A DNA stretch of 37,230 nt from an uncultured Bacilli bacterium (GCA_934101345.1 CAKOQV010000005.1:1-37230); one strand, 5' to 3'. Counted from the first letter of the stretch, positions 1-7,745 are shown. The notes: generated by a model from the sequence alone, not told the origin. Made by a program: numbers and translations.

Positions 1-1
1 A

Positions 2-94
2 AGATTTACAGGTACTTGTGCTAAACATCAAAGACATGTTGCTCAAGAAGTTAAAAGAGCAAGATTCATGGGATTTATTCCATTTTGCAAATAA
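2..94 (+). CDS. rpsR: 30S ribosomal protein bS18, C-terminal end (partial)
   Basis: Only the last 30 codons are in the window; the gene starts before base 1. The reading frame from base 2 gives a peptide beginning RFTGTCAKHQRHVAQEVKRA and ending FIPFCK before TAA at 92-94. The TGTCAKHQR segment followed by a basic helix (KRARF) is the hallmark of bS18, a small-subunit protein of the 30S platform. A strong terminator follows at once, so this is the end of an upstream operon (rpsF-ssb-rpsR in most Bacilli), and rplI downstream has its own promoter. The tail after RARF (MGFIPFCK) differs a little from the usual LALLPY-type ending. Identification is confident despite the short piece. Confidence 0.93.
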   Translation, partial: RFTGTCAKHQRHVAQEVKRARFMGFIPFCK

Positions 95-97
95 GAG

Positions 98-120
98 TAT
101 AGCTTAGGCTATATTTTTTT
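98..120 (+). terminator. Rho-independent terminator after rpsR
   Basis: TATAGC-TTAG-GCTATA is a perfect 6-bp stem with a tetraloop, followed directly by a run of seven T. It lies four bases after the rpsR stop codon. Confidence 0.85.
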
Positions 121-129
121 CTTTTTATA

Positions 130-158
130 ATGACAATAAACTAAAAATATTGTATAAT
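130..158 (+). promoter_or_regulatory. Sigma-A type promoter of the rplI operon
   Basis: ATGACA (130-135), a 17-bp spacer and TATAAT (153-158) with an upstream TG (extended -10). Transcription should start about 165, leaving a leader of roughly 17 nt with the Shine-Dalgarno AAGGTGG at 168-174. Confidence 0.8.
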
Positions 159-181
159 ATTAGTACGAAGGTGGGATATTT

Positions 182-625
182 GTGAAAGTTATATTTTTAA
201 AAGATTTAAAGAAACAAGGAAAGAAAAATGAAATAAAAGATGTTAGTGATGGATATGCTACTAACTACTTAATTAAAAATGGATATGCTGTTAAATATAC
301 CAAATCTAGTAGTGACAGACTTGATGCAGAGATTACACAAAACAAAATAAATGAAGAAAATAATATTAGAATTGCTACTGAAATTAAAAATAAATTAGAA
401 AAAGAGGTTATATCTTTTACAGTTTCTACTGGTAAAGATGGTAAGGTCTTTGGTAGTATTTCTAGTAAACAAATATGTGAAGAACTTAATAAAAGAGGTT
501 ATAAAATAGATAAGAAACAAATTGTTATTACTGATAGTTTGTCTTCTATTGGAATGTTTTATATAGATGTTGTTTTACATAAGAAAGTTATTTGTAAATT
601 AAGGGTTGAATTAAAAAGTAAGTAG
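182..625 (+). CDS. rplI: 50S ribosomal protein bL9
   Basis: A 147-residue protein matching bL9 in length and in its N-terminal domain: MKVIFLKDLKKQGKKNEIKD followed by VSDGYATNYLI, the conserved 23S rRNA-binding face. A basic central helix links to a C-terminal domain with SISSKQICEEL and a final beta strand. bL9 binds near the L1 stalk base and affects frame maintenance. The start is GTG at 182, chosen because AAGGTGG lies 7 bases upstream. It is the first gene of an operon; dnaB begins 8 bases after its stop, as in Bacillus. Nothing unusual apart from the GTG start. Confidence 0.97.
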   Translation: MKVIFLKDLKKQGKKNEIKDVSDGYATNYLIKNGYAVKYTKSSSDRLDAEITQNKINEENNIRIATEIKNKLEKEVISFTVSTGKDGKVFGSISSKQICEELNKRGYKIDKKQIVITDSLSSIGMFYIDVVLHKKVICKLRVELKSK

Positions 626-633
626 GTGAAGTA

Positions 634-1977
634 ATGAACAAAGAATTACCTAAAAATATTGAGGCTGAAAAGAATTTACTTGGTTCAATGTTTTGGTCAT
701 ATCAATCTCTTCAAAAAGGATGTGAAGAGGTTGATAGTGTTATATTTTATTTAGATAGTCATGCTAAAATATTTGATGCTATTAAAACTTTATATATTAG
801 TAATACTCCAGTTGATATTAGTTCTATTACTACATACTTAATTAATTGTAATAGACTTAATGAGATAGGTGGTGTCCAGTATTTAAACGAAGTGGTTAAC
901 TCTGTTGCTACTGGAGCTAATATTGAATACTATATTAGTTTGGTTAGTGAAAAGTATACACTTAGAAAAATGATTGAAGTGGCTACTGATATAGTGAATA
1001 AGGCTACGAATAGTGAAATGAGTGCTTCTGATACTATTGATGAGGCCGAAAAAGAAATTCTTAATATTTCAAAGTTTAGGAAAACTAGTGAATTTAGAAA
1101 AGTACAAGATGTTTTATCTAAGGCACAAAGCGATTTAGAATTTATTGCTAAAAATGGTGGTAAATTGAACGGACTTACTACTGGTTTTGGGGAACTTGAT
1201 GCATTAACGCAAGGACTTCATCCTACTCAGCTTATTATATTAGCTGCTAGACCGGCTGTTGGTAAAACTGCTTTTGCTCTTAATTTGGGTTTAGCTGCCG
1301 CTAAAAGCACTAAGAAGAATATTGCTATTTTCTCTCTTGAAATGCCTGCAGAGCAACTTATTATGAGAATGATTAGTTCTTTGGGACAAATTGATAATAA
1401 GAAACTTAGTACTGGTAAACTGGAGAATGATGATTGGAAGAGATTTAATGAAGCTATTAGTATTTTAGCGGATACCAATATATTCTTTCATGATGCAGGT
1501 GGTGTTACTCCTAGTGAAATTAAGGCTAAATGTAGAAGACTCGCTACTCAGGGCGAAGGACTTGGACTTGTTATAATCGACTATTTGCAGCTCATTGATT
1601 CTTCTTCAAGATATTCTGGTTCAAGACAACAAGAGGTATCTGAAATATCAAGAGCACTTAAGACTATGGCATTGGAACTTGAAGTACCTGTTATTGCTTT
1701 GTCACAGTTATCTAGAAGTGTTGAAAAAAGAGAAGATAAAAAGCCAGTACTTAGTGATTTGAGAGAGTCTGGTTCCATTGAGCAGGATGCTGATATTGTT
1801 GCGGCATTACATGCTCCTGATGTTGAGGTTCCTGTAGGTGATGAAGTACCTAATCCTATACAACTTATTATACTAAAACACAGAAATGGACCTACTAAAA
1901 CTATTGATTTGTTATTTAAGAAAAAGACTTCGACATTTTTATCTATAAGAAGGGAGAATGGTGCTAGTGCAAACTAA
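634..1977 (+). CDS. dnaB: Replicative DNA helicase DnaB
   Basis: A full-length 447-residue hexameric RecA-fold helicase that unwinds DNA at the replication fork (the orthologue is called DnaC in B. subtilis). The N-terminal primase-interacting domain (about 1-110) is followed by a linker helix and an ATPase domain. That domain has Walker A ARPAVGKT, the LEMP motif after it, Walker B LVIIDYLQL, and ALSQLSRSVEKRE with SDLRESGSIEQDAD near the end. The Shine-Dalgarno AGGTGAAG overlaps the rplI stop, so the two genes are coupled. Its 3' end overlaps the next gene by 20 bases. No intein or truncation is seen. Confidence 0.97.
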   Translation: MNKELPKNIEAEKNLLGSMFWSYQSLQKGCEEVDSVIFYLDSHAKIFDAIKTLYISNTPVDISSITTYLINCNRLNEIGGVQYLNEVVNSVATGANIEYYISLVSEKYTLRKMIEVATDIVNKATNSEMSASDTIDEAEKEILNISKFRKTSEFRKVQDVLSKAQSDLEFIAKNGGKLNGLTTGFGELDALTQGLHPTQLIILAARPAVGKTAFALNLGLAAAKSTKKNIAIFSLEMPAEQLIMRMISSLGQIDNKKLSTGKLENDDWKRFNEAISILADTNIFFHDAGGVTPSEIKAKCRRLATQGEGLGLVIIDYLQLIDSSSRYSGSRQQEVSEISRALKTMALELEVPVIALSQLSRSVEKREDKKPVLSDLRESGSIEQDADIVAALHAPDVEVPVGDEVPNPIQLIILKHRNGPTKTIDLLFKKKTSTFLSIRRENGASAN

Positions 1978-3481
1978 AAAAATAAATCTGGGGTTAATGG
2001 TGTTTTGTATATTTCTGTCTGTATTTGTTTTTGCTTTGACATTTACTACCTATGGCGCTAATGAACCAAAGTCTGTTTATACTGTCTATTTGGATGGTAA
2101 ATCTATCGGTAATCTTTCTTCTGAAGATAGTTTTAGAGAATATGTAAATGAAAAAGAAGAGGAACTTAAAAGTAAGTATGATGTTGATACTGTATTTGCT
2201 CCAAATGGTGTTGAAATAAAAAAGAATATTACTTATAATACTTCTGTTAATAGTAATTCTGAGATTTATAATAAAATAATTAGTAATAAGAAATTTACAA
2301 TTCGTGGTTATCAAATTACTATTGTTAGCACTAATGATGAAGATAATTCTAAAAATACTTTAAATTTATATGTTCTTGATAAAAAGATATTTGATACTGC
2401 TGTTGAAAACACTATTAAGGCTTTTGTTGATGAAGAACAATATGAAAAATTTGTTTCTGGTACACAGGAAGAGGTTAAAGATTTGGGTAGTATGATAGAG
2501 AATATTGATTTACTTGAAAATATTACTTATAAGGAAACCTTAATTTCTACTGATGAAAAGATTTTTACTGATGCTGATGAACTTAGTAAATATTTACTTT
2601 ATGGTACTTTAGATAAGCAAGAAACATATACTGTTAAGACTGATGATACAATTGAGTCTATTGCTAATGATCATAAATTGAACGTAAAAGAATTTTTGAT
2701 TGCTAATCCTGATTTTACTAGTGAAAATAATTTATTGTATGATGGTCAAAAAGTTAATGTTGGTCTTATTAATCCAATTATCTCTGTTGCTGTTGATATT
2801 CATAGTGTTGGTGAAGAAGAAAGAACTTATGATACAGAAATTCAATATGACTCTAGTCAATATGTTGGATATCAAGAAGTTGTTAGAGAAGGAGAAAATG
2901 GTTTATATAGAGTTACAAGAAAGAGTCAGTATGTTAATGGTCAATTACGTTCTGGTACTATTGCTAATTCTACTGAAATTAAGCCTCCTGTCAATAGAAT
3001 AATTGTTAAGGGTGAAAAATATGCTCCTAATGTGGCTGATTTAAGTTATTGGGCATGGCCTACTGAAAAGCCATATACTATTACGACATATTATGAGTAT
3101 CGTTGGGGATCTTTTCATAATGCTATTGATATATATGTAGGATATGGTTCACCAATATATGCAGCAAATAATGGCGTTGTAGTTACTGCAGCTGGTGGTT
3201 GTTATCCTGGTAATACTCGTTGTAATGGTGGAAGAGGTAATTATATTGTGGTTAATCATAATATTGGTGGTTATTATACAATGTATATGCATTTGAAAGA
3301 TATTAATGTAACCGTTGGTCAAACTGTTGCTAGAGGACAAAAGATTGCCACTATGGGTAATACAGGCTATGTTGTTCCTGTCCCTTATTCTGGAAATCCT
3401 TATGGTGGTACACACTTAGATTTTTCTGTCAGAATGGGAAGCTCTAATGGTTCTACAATAAACCCTCTAAACTTATACTGA
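1958..3481 (+). CDS. Secreted/anchored LysM-G5-M23 family murein peptidase-like protein
   Basis: 507 residues. A hydrophobic N-terminal segment (about 12-33) is a membrane anchor or signal. A LysM-like module (about 224-272, ETYTVKTDDTIESIANDHKL) is followed by a G5-like domain (about 275-355) and a C-terminal M23/LytM domain (about 380-507). M23 enzymes cut peptidoglycan cross-bridges. The first metal motif is normal (H387-NAI-D391), as is the catalytic MHL (H445), but the usual HxH is H486-L-D488, so one zinc ligand is Asp. Activity is therefore uncertain. The start overlaps dnaB: AAGGGAG lies 1 base before ATG 1958 but 4 before GTG 1961 and 10 before GTG 1967, so one of the GTG codons may be the real start. 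It is coupled to walJ by a TGATG overlap. Confidence 0.87.
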   Translation: MVLVQTKKINLGLMVFCIFLSVFVFALTFTTYGANEPKSVYTVYLDGKSIGNLSSEDSFREYVNEKEEELKSKYDVDTVFAPNGVEIKKNITYNTSVNSNSEIYNKIISNKKFTIRGYQITIVSTNDEDNSKNTLNLYVLDKKIFDTAVENTIKAFVDEEQYEKFVSGTQEEVKDLGSMIENIDLLENITYKETLISTDEKIFTDADELSKYLLYGTLDKQETYTVKTDDTIESIANDHKLNVKEFLIANPDFTSENNLLYDGQKVNVGLINPIISVAVDIHSVGEEERTYDTEIQYDSSQYVGYQEVVREGENGLYRVTRKSQYVNGQLRSGTIANSTEIKPPVNRIIVKGEKYAPNVADLSYWAWPTEKPYTITTYYEYRWGSFHNAIDIYVGYGSPIYAANNGVVVTAAGGCYPGNTRCNGGRGNYIVVNHNIGGYYTMYMHLKDINVTVGQTVARGQKIATMGNTGYVVPVPYSGNPYGGTHLDFSVRMGSSNGSTINPLNLY

Positions 3482-4236
3482 TGAAAGTTTGTGTTTTATC
3501 ATCTGGTAGTAAAGGCAATACTACTTATATAGAGAGTAATGAGGCAAAAATTCTTATTGATTTGGGAAACACTTCAAAATATGTAAAGGAGAAACTAGAG
3601 GGTTTAGGAGTATTTCCCGAAGAAATAGATGCAATATTGATTACTCATACACATGTTGATCACATTGGTGGACTTAAAATTTTTGCTAAGAAATATAATA
3701 TTCCAGTATATATTACCGAAGTGATGCATAATACACTTGATTATATATATAATTATGAATTACTTGAAGATGAATTTGATATTAAAGATATTCATGTTAC
3801 TACAATTAAGACTTCACATGATGCTCCTGATTCAAGAGGATATATTATTAGTAGTGATAATAAGTCACTAGTTTATATTACTGATACAGGGTATATTAAT
3901 AAGAAATATTTTGATATACTTAGTAATAGGAATTTATATATTATGGAATCTAATCATGATGTGGAAATGCTTACTAATGGAAAATATCCTTTTAGTATTA
4001 GACAGAGAATACTATCTGATAAAGGACATCTATCCAATTATGATTCTTCTAAGTATTTGTCTTCTTTTATAGGAGACAATACTCATTATATACTACTTGC
4101 TCATTTATCACATGATAATAATACTGAGGAGCTTGCTTACGAAACACTAGCAAATAGATTAAAAGAAGATAATAAACATGTTGACAATATAATTATTACT
4201 AAACAAAATGAAGAAACTGAGCTGATAAATGTATGA
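3481..4236 (+). CDS. walJ: Metallo-beta-lactamase-fold hydrolase, WalJ/YycJ type
   Basis: 251 residues beginning MKVCVLSSGSKGNTTYIES, the signature start of the YycJ/WalJ/VicX family. The metal-binding motif HTHVDH (about 58-63) is complete, with further ligands in SHDAPDS, ITDTG and AHLSHDN. Family members are cytosolic phosphodiesterase-like or nuclease-like enzymes encoded next to the WalRK cell-wall two-component system and rlmH. Here walRK is absent and the gene sits between the M23 protein and rlmH. Its ATG overlaps the previous stop (TGATG) and its own stop overlaps the rlmH start (ATGA), so translation is coupled throughout. The family is sure; the in vivo substrate is not known from sequence. 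Confidence 0.9.
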   Translation: MKVCVLSSGSKGNTTYIESNEAKILIDLGNTSKYVKEKLEGLGVFPEEIDAILITHTHVDHIGGLKIFAKKYNIPVYITEVMHNTLDYIYNYELLEDEFDIKDIHVTTIKTSHDAPDSRGYIISSDNKSLVYITDTGYINKKYFDILSNRNLYIMESNHDVEMLTNGKYPFSIRQRILSDKGHLSNYDSSKYLSSFIGDNTHYILLAHLSHDNNTEELAYETLANRLKEDNKHVDNIIITKQNEETELINV

Positions 4237-4667
4237 TAAAACTAATCTGTGTTGGAAAGATAAAAGAAAAATATTTAACTGATGGAATAAATGATTATTT
4301 TAAAAGAATTAATAAATATCATAAACTGGAAATAATTGAGGTAGAAGATTCTATACCTTCTATTGAAGAGACTAAGATAATGAAACATATTGATAATAGA
4401 GATTATGTAATTTCTTTGGAAATTGAAGGTAAGAATCTGTCTTCTACTGAATTTGCTGATAGGCTAGATAAAACATTTATATGTCACTCTAATATTACTT
4501 TTGTAATTGGTGGTTCTTATGGCCTTTCTGATAATATCAAGAGTAGATCTAATTATAAATTATCCTTTTCAAGTATGACTTTTCCACATGGCTTGTTTAG
4601 ATTAATATTTTTAGAACAATTATATAGATGTTTTAAAATTCTTAATAATGAGACATATCATAAATAG
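4233..4667 (+). CDS. rlmH: 23S rRNA pseudouridine-1915 N3-methyltransferase RlmH
   Basis: A SPOUT-class (knotted) methyltransferase of 144 residues, slightly shorter than the usual 155-160. It methylates the pseudouridine at 23S position 1915 in helix 69 using S-adenosylmethionine. Visible family marks are the N-terminal MIKLICVGKIKEKYL, the SAM-binding glycine motif FVIGGSYGLS and the C-terminal LFRLIFLEQLYRCFKILNNE ending in YHK. It starts inside the walJ stop (4-base overlap) and is the last gene of the rplI operon; a terminator follows at 4695. The usual motif THQL is replaced here by FPHGL. Confidence 0.94.
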   Translation: MIKLICVGKIKEKYLTDGINDYFKRINKYHKLEIIEVEDSIPSIEETKIMKHIDNRDYVISLEIEGKNLSSTEFADRLDKTFICHSNITFVIGGSYGLSDNIKSRSNYKLSFSSMTFPHGLFRLIFLEQLYRCFKILNNETYHK

Positions 4668-4694
4668 AATTTTATTATTAATAATTAAATGTGT

Positions 4695-4719
4695 AAATAG
4701 GGTTTTGACTCTATTTTTT
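4695..4719 (+). terminator. Terminator of the rplI-dnaB-walJ-rlmH operon
   Basis: AATAGGGT-TTTG-ACTCTATT forms an 8-bp stem with one G.T wobble, followed by TTTT. It ends the operon; a new promoter begins four bases later. Confidence 0.8.
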
Positions 4720-4722
4720 CTA

Positions 4723-4751
4723 TTGATAAAAGTATACTATTATGATAAAAT
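4723..4751 (+). promoter_or_regulatory. Sigma-A type promoter for the zinc-ribbon gene and rsmA
   Basis: TTGATA (4723-4728), 17-bp spacer, TAAAAT (4746-4751). The strong ribosome-binding site GAGGAGG is at about 4762-4768. Confidence 0.75.
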
Positions 4752-4774
4752 ATTTGTTGTAGAGGAGGCAGTAT

Positions 4775-5191
4775 ATGTATTGTAGAAATTGTGGAAATAA
4801 ATTAGATGAGAATGCTTATGTATGTGTTAATTGTGGTGTTCTAGTAGATAGTAATAAGAATAATAATATTCCTTCGAGGATATATAGAGAAAAGAAAAAT
4901 AATGACTGTAATGTCACAGGTATACTTAGTATTATTTTTTCTTCATTAGCTGTTTTAGACGGTTTTAATTGTTTAACTTCTGATATTAGTAATATTGGTA
5001 TGTATACAAAAATATTAGATAGAATAATTTATTTACTTGATTTTCTTAGTTTTTCATTAATGTTTGTGGTGGTTGGTTTTATTTTATCTTTAATTCATAA
5101 GAATAAAACTTGTAATAAGGTTGGACTTGGTTTGTCTTTACTTGCTTTGTTTCTTATAATAACTGAAGTATTGGTAGTGATTTTTTATTGA
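4775..5191 (+). CDS. Zinc-ribbon membrane protein, function unknown
   Basis: 138 residues. The N-terminus MYCRNCGNKLDENAYVCVNC carries two CxxC knuckles of a zinc-ribbon, probably a single structural zinc site in the cytosol. After a basic, polar linker (about 28-45) come hydrophobic stretches at about 50-63, 85-108 and 118-138, suggesting a small polytopic membrane protein with a charged KNKT loop. Such zinc-ribbon/membrane proteins are common in Firmicutes but have no assigned role. It is preceded by its own promoter and GAGGAGG site. rsmA begins one base after its stop, so the two are probably co-transcribed. Being next to rsmA says little about its job. Confidence 0.75.
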   Translation: MYCRNCGNKLDENAYVCVNCGVLVDSNKNNNIPSRIYREKKNNDCNVTGILSIIFSSLAVLDGFNCLTSDISNIGMYTKILDRIIYLLDFLSFSLMFVVVGFILSLIHKNKTCNKVGLGLSLLALFLIITEVLVVIFY

Positions 5192-5192
5192 T

Positions 5193-5987
5193 ATGTATAA
5201 CTTTGATTTTAAAAAAACGCTTGGTCAAAACTTCTTGAAGGATGATAATATTGTAAATAAGATTGTTACTGCTACTGAATATAAGAAAAATAATTTGGTT
5301 ATTGAAATTGGCCCGGGGGCTGGAGCACTAACTAAAAAACTACTTCCTAAGGTTGATAAGGCGATATTATATGAAATTGATACTAGATTAGAAAAAATAT
5401 TAAATAAGGAACTTGCTGAATATGATAATTATACTATTATATTTGATGATTTTTTAAATAGAAATGTTAATGATGATTTAAAAAATTATAGTTTTGATAA
5501 TTTATATATTGTGGCTAATTTACCATATTATATTACTACTCCTATTATAAGTAAAATTATCGAAGAAAAAATACCTGCTTGCGAGATTGTTATTATGATT
5601 CAAAAAGAGGTTGCTGATAGATTATGTGCTTCTGTTGGAACTAAAGAATATGGACAACTTACTGTTTTTCTTAATTATTTTTATAATATTAAAAGAGTTA
5701 CTAATGTTAGTAAAAATTCTTTTGTACCTAAACCTAAGGTTGATTCCGCTGTTATTAAGATGGTTAAAAAAGATAAATTAGAAAATGTTAAGGATTTAGA
5801 TTTCTTTAGTAAAATAGTCAAAGATAGTTTTAGATTTAAAAGAAAAACTATTAAAAATAATTTATGTAATTATGATATGAATATTATAGAGAGTGTACTT
5901 GAGAAGTATAACTTTAATGTTAGTACTAGAAGTGAAAATATACCTTATTATGTGTTTATAGAAATAGCAAATGAGTTATTAAAGTAG
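5193..5987 (+). CDS. rsmA: 16S rRNA dimethyladenosine transferase RsmA (KsgA)
   Basis: 264 residues. It dimethylates the two adjacent adenosines in the 3'-terminal hairpin of 16S rRNA, a late quality-control step of 30S assembly. The N-terminal KKTLGQNFLKD is the family signature. The SAM-binding motif is VIEIGPGAGALTKKL (about 36-50), and the catalytic motif is NLPYYITTPII (about 109-119). The C-terminal helical domain is complete. In B. subtilis the gene lies directly upstream of yabG and veg, the same order as here. It starts one base after the zinc-ribbon gene with no strong Shine-Dalgarno, suggesting coupled translation. Its stop codon lies in the terminator loop at 5973-6001. Confidence 0.97.
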   Translation: MYNFDFKKTLGQNFLKDDNIVNKIVTATEYKKNNLVIEIGPGAGALTKKLLPKVDKAILYEIDTRLEKILNKELAEYDNYTIIFDDFLNRNVNDDLKNYSFDNLYIVANLPYYITTPIISKIIEEKIPACEIVIMIQKEVADRLCASVGTKEYGQLTVFLNYFYNIKRVTNVSKNSFVPKPKVDSAVIKMVKKDKLENVKDLDFFSKIVKDSFRFKRKTIKNNLCNYDMNIIESVLEKYNFNVSTRSENIPYYVFIEIANELLK

Positions 5988-6001
5988 AATAGCTCTTTTT
6001 T
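5973..6001 (+). terminator. Terminator overlapping the rsmA stop
   Basis: GAGTTATT-AAAGTAG-AATAGCTC, an 8-bp stem with one G.T pair, then six T. The rsmA TAG is the end of the loop. This separates vegetative rsmA from the sporulation gene yabG. Confidence 0.75.
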
Positions 6002-6002
6002 G

Positions 6003-6030
6003 TTATATATATTTGTTTATTGCATAATAT
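6003..6030 (+). promoter_or_regulatory. Candidate mother-cell (sigma-E/K type) promoter of yabG
   Basis: TTATATA (6003-6009), a 13-bp spacer and CATAATAT (6023-6030). The same -10 octamer and spacing occur before spoIVA. The known sigma-E consensus is roughly KMATATT then CATACAAT. The -10 ends 16 bases before the yabG ATG, so the leader would be very short. No sigma-A style TATAAT with a good -35 is present here. Confidence 0.5.
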
Positions 6031-6046
6031 TAAATGGGTGAATATT

Positions 6047-6808
6047 ATGTTTCAGATTGGTGATTTAGTTACTAGGAAGTCTTATGATAATGATATTATA
6101 TTTAGGATTATAGCTATTGATGATAATAATTATATACTTAAGGGTGAATTTGTTAGGTTATATGCTGATAGCTCAAAGGAAGATTTGAAAATATATGCTG
6201 ATGGTGATAAAGATGATTTTGATCCGGAGATTGATAATTTTAGGAATCTAGATAGAAATGAATACTTTTATTTACCAGGAAAGATTGTGCATTTGGATCA
6301 GGATTTGTCTTTTATGAATAAGTGTATGGAATTTTATAAAAAAAATAGAATTAAGGCTTATGGAATATGTACTGATGGCAAGGATTTATCTGGTGTTATT
6401 ATGGATACTTTAAACAAATATAATCCTGATATTATTGTTATTACTGGACATGATGCGCTATATCGTAAGAAGAGAAAAGATAATAGTTATAAGAGTAGTG
6501 ATGAGTTTGTAGCGGCGATTAAGACTGCTAGAAAATATGAAAATTCTCATGAAAAGCTTATTATAATAGCGGGGGCTTGTCAGTCTAATTATGAAGAGTT
6601 AATTAAAGCTGGGGCTAATTTTGCTTCTAGTCCTAAGAGAATTAATATACATGCACTTGATCCGGCAATTATTGCTACTTGTCTTGCTTTTTCGGATAAA
6701 AATAAGGATATTGATTTGATAAAGATTCTTAATAAAACTAAATATGGTCCTGATGGAATAGGGGGGATTATTACTAAGGGTACTATGTATGTTGGGTATC
6801 CCAGATAA
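6047..6808 (+). CDS. yabG: Sporulation-specific protease YabG
   Basis: 253 residues from ATG 6047, chosen because GGGTG lies 6 bases upstream and the family N-terminus is MFQIGDLVTRKSY; an in-frame TTG at 6020 lacks support. YabG (peptidase family U57) is a cysteine-type protease made in the mother cell that trims spore coat proteins. The N-terminal half has a small beta domain (IIFRIIAIDD, EFVRLYAD). The C-terminal half has the strongly conserved IVITGHDALY and IIAGACQSNYEELIKAGANF, containing the His and Cys thought to be catalytic, then SSPKRINIHALDP. The rsmA-yabG-veg order matches Bacillus. A dedicated sporulation-type promoter candidate lies just upstream. Confidence 0.96.
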   Translation: MFQIGDLVTRKSYDNDIIFRIIAIDDNNYILKGEFVRLYADSSKEDLKIYADGDKDDFDPEIDNFRNLDRNEYFYLPGKIVHLDQDLSFMNKCMEFYKKNRIKAYGICTDGKDLSGVIMDTLNKYNPDIIVITGHDALYRKKRKDNSYKSSDEFVAAIKTARKYENSHEKLIIIAGACQSNYEELIKAGANFASSPKRINIHALDPAIIATCLAFSDKNKDIDLIKILNKTKYGPDGIGGIITKGTMYVGYPR

Positions 6809-6810
6809 TT

Positions 6811-7032
6811 ATGACAATAGAGAAAATTAAAAATAATATAGATAGTAAAAAGGGAGATAATGTAAAGATAATTTATAATGGTAGTAGAAATAAGAGAGAA
6901 GAATATGAAGGTATTATAAAAGAAGTGTATAATTATATATTTATTATTAAGACAGATGGTAATGAAGTTAAAAGTTTTAGTTATAGGGATGTTCTTACTA
7001 ATACGATAGAATTATTTTTTGATAAAGTGTAA
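6811..7032 (+). CDS. veg: Veg family protein
   Basis: 73 residues matching the Veg family in size and pattern: a short N-terminal helix (IEKIKNNIDSKKGD), then SH3-like beta strands with KIIYNGSRNKREEYEGIIKE and a C-terminal FSYRDVLTNTIELFF. Veg is a small protein reported to stimulate biofilm gene expression in B. subtilis, and lies between yabG and a spore-protein gene there. The ATG is two bases after the yabG stop with no clear Shine-Dalgarno, so it is likely translated by coupling. In B. subtilis veg has a very strong promoter of its own; I see none here, so it may depend on the yabG transcript. Confidence 0.9.
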   Translation: MTIEKIKNNIDSKKGDNVKIIYNGSRNKREEYEGIIKEVYNYIFIIKTDGNEVKSFSYRDVLTNTIELFFDKV

Positions 7033-7048
7033 AATTTGTATAAAGTAC

Positions 7049-7077
7049 TTGCAATTCTTTTATAAATAATATAAAAT
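7049..7077 (+). promoter_or_regulatory. Sigma-A type promoter of spoVG
   Basis: TTGCAA (7049-7054), 17-bp spacer, TAAAAT (7072-7077). In B. subtilis spoVG is read by sigma-H; the match here is to the vegetative consensus instead. Confidence 0.7.
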
Positions 7078-7114
7078 GTAATTAGAAAGTATTTTCTAGA
7101 AGGAGTTGATAGAC

Positions 7115-7372
7115 ATGAAGATTACTTCAGTAACTGTTCGTAAAATCGAAAAGGAAAATTCAAGAATGAAAGGAATTGCATCAGTACTTATTGATGACTG
7201 CTTCGCTGTACATGATATAAGAATAATTGATGGTGATAACGGATTATTTATTGCAATGCCAAGTAAGCCTACTGCTACTGGTGGACACAGAGATACAGCA
7301 CATCCTATTGACAAAGAAACAAGAAAGATGTTTGAAGATGCTATCTTTGAAGAATATAATAAGACTGAATAA
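7115..7372 (+). CDS. spoVG: SpoVG regulatory protein
   Basis: 85 residues from ATG 7115, placed 7 bases after AGGAG; an in-frame TTG at 7106 overlaps the ribosome-binding region and is unlikely. SpoVG is a small nucleic-acid-binding regulator first found through sporulation and cortex defects, and present in many Firmicutes. The core is unmistakable: MKITSVTVRKIEKENSRMKG, IASVLIDDCFAVHDIRII, then FIAMPSKPTATGGHRDTAHP and a C-terminal helix. The codon choice is less AT-extreme than the neighbours (more C and A at third positions), consistent with high expression. It is monocistronic, with its own promoter and a strong terminator. Confidence 0.97.
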   Translation: MKITSVTVRKIEKENSRMKGIASVLIDDCFAVHDIRIIDGDNGLFIAMPSKPTATGGHRDTAHPIDKETRKMFEDAIFEEYNKTE

Positions 7373-7403
7373 AAACTATTAGTTAAAAAACTAATAGTTT
7401 TTT
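7371..7403 (+). terminator. Strong terminator after spoVG
   Basis: A 14-bp perfect stem (7371-7384 with 7389-7402), loop AAAA, ending in a run of T. It overlaps the spoVG stop codon. Confidence 0.9.
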
Positions 7404-7430
7404 CATATATATATTTTTTTTTCATATAAT
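7403..7430 (+). promoter_or_regulatory. Candidate sigma-E type promoter of yabP-yabQ
   Basis: TCATATA (7403-7409), 13-bp spacer, CATATAAT (7423-7430), close to the sigma-E pattern KMATATT/CATACAAT. The same 13-bp spacing is found before yabG and spoIVA. TATAAT is also contained in the octamer, so a sigma-A reading is possible, but no -35 hexamer stands at 17 bp. Confidence 0.5.
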
Positions 7431-7448
7431 CTTTTAGGAGGATATATT

Positions 7449-7745
7449 ATGGATAAAACAAGTAATATTGATAGCGGTTATAATCATAGTCTTTCTATTG
7501 CAGAAAGAAAAAGTATTGTTTTGACTGGGGTAAAAAAGATAGAAAGTTTTGATAGTGAAGAATTTCTTATGGAGACAACAATGGGATATTTAGCGATAAA
7601 GGGTAGTGAACTTGAGATTATTAAACTGGATACTTATCAGGTAAATGTTTCAATAAAAGGAAGAATAGATAGTTTGATGTACTTAGATAATATTAATGGT
7701 AAAAAGAATAAAGATGATTCTCTTTTGAATAAGTTATTTAAATGA
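7449..7745 (+). CDS. yabP: Sporulation protein YabP
   Basis: 98 residues, the family length. It closely follows the YabP pattern: an N-terminal HSLSIAERKSIVLTGVKKIE, SFDSEEFLMETTMGYLAIKG and a C-terminal end with LLNKLFK. YabP is a mother-cell protein needed for spore morphogenesis (cortex/coat) in B. subtilis; its biochemical activity is unknown. The start follows AGGAGG by 7 bases. It overlaps yabQ by 4 bases, and the order yabP-yabQ-divIC is the same as in B. subtilis. A sigma-E-like -10 stands 18 bases upstream of the ATG. Confidence 0.95.
   Translation: MDKTSNIDSGYNHSLSIAERKSIVLTGVKKIESFDSEEFLMETTMGYLAIKGSELEIIKLDTYQVNVSIKGRIDSLMYLDNINGKKNKDDSLLNKLFK

Noticed and set aside
2700..3002. 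Overlapping open frames inside the M23 gene, and similar hydrophobic frames opposite ftsH, SpoIVA and others
   Set aside because: They are shadows of biased codon use in real genes, without ribosome-binding sites or recognisable domains.
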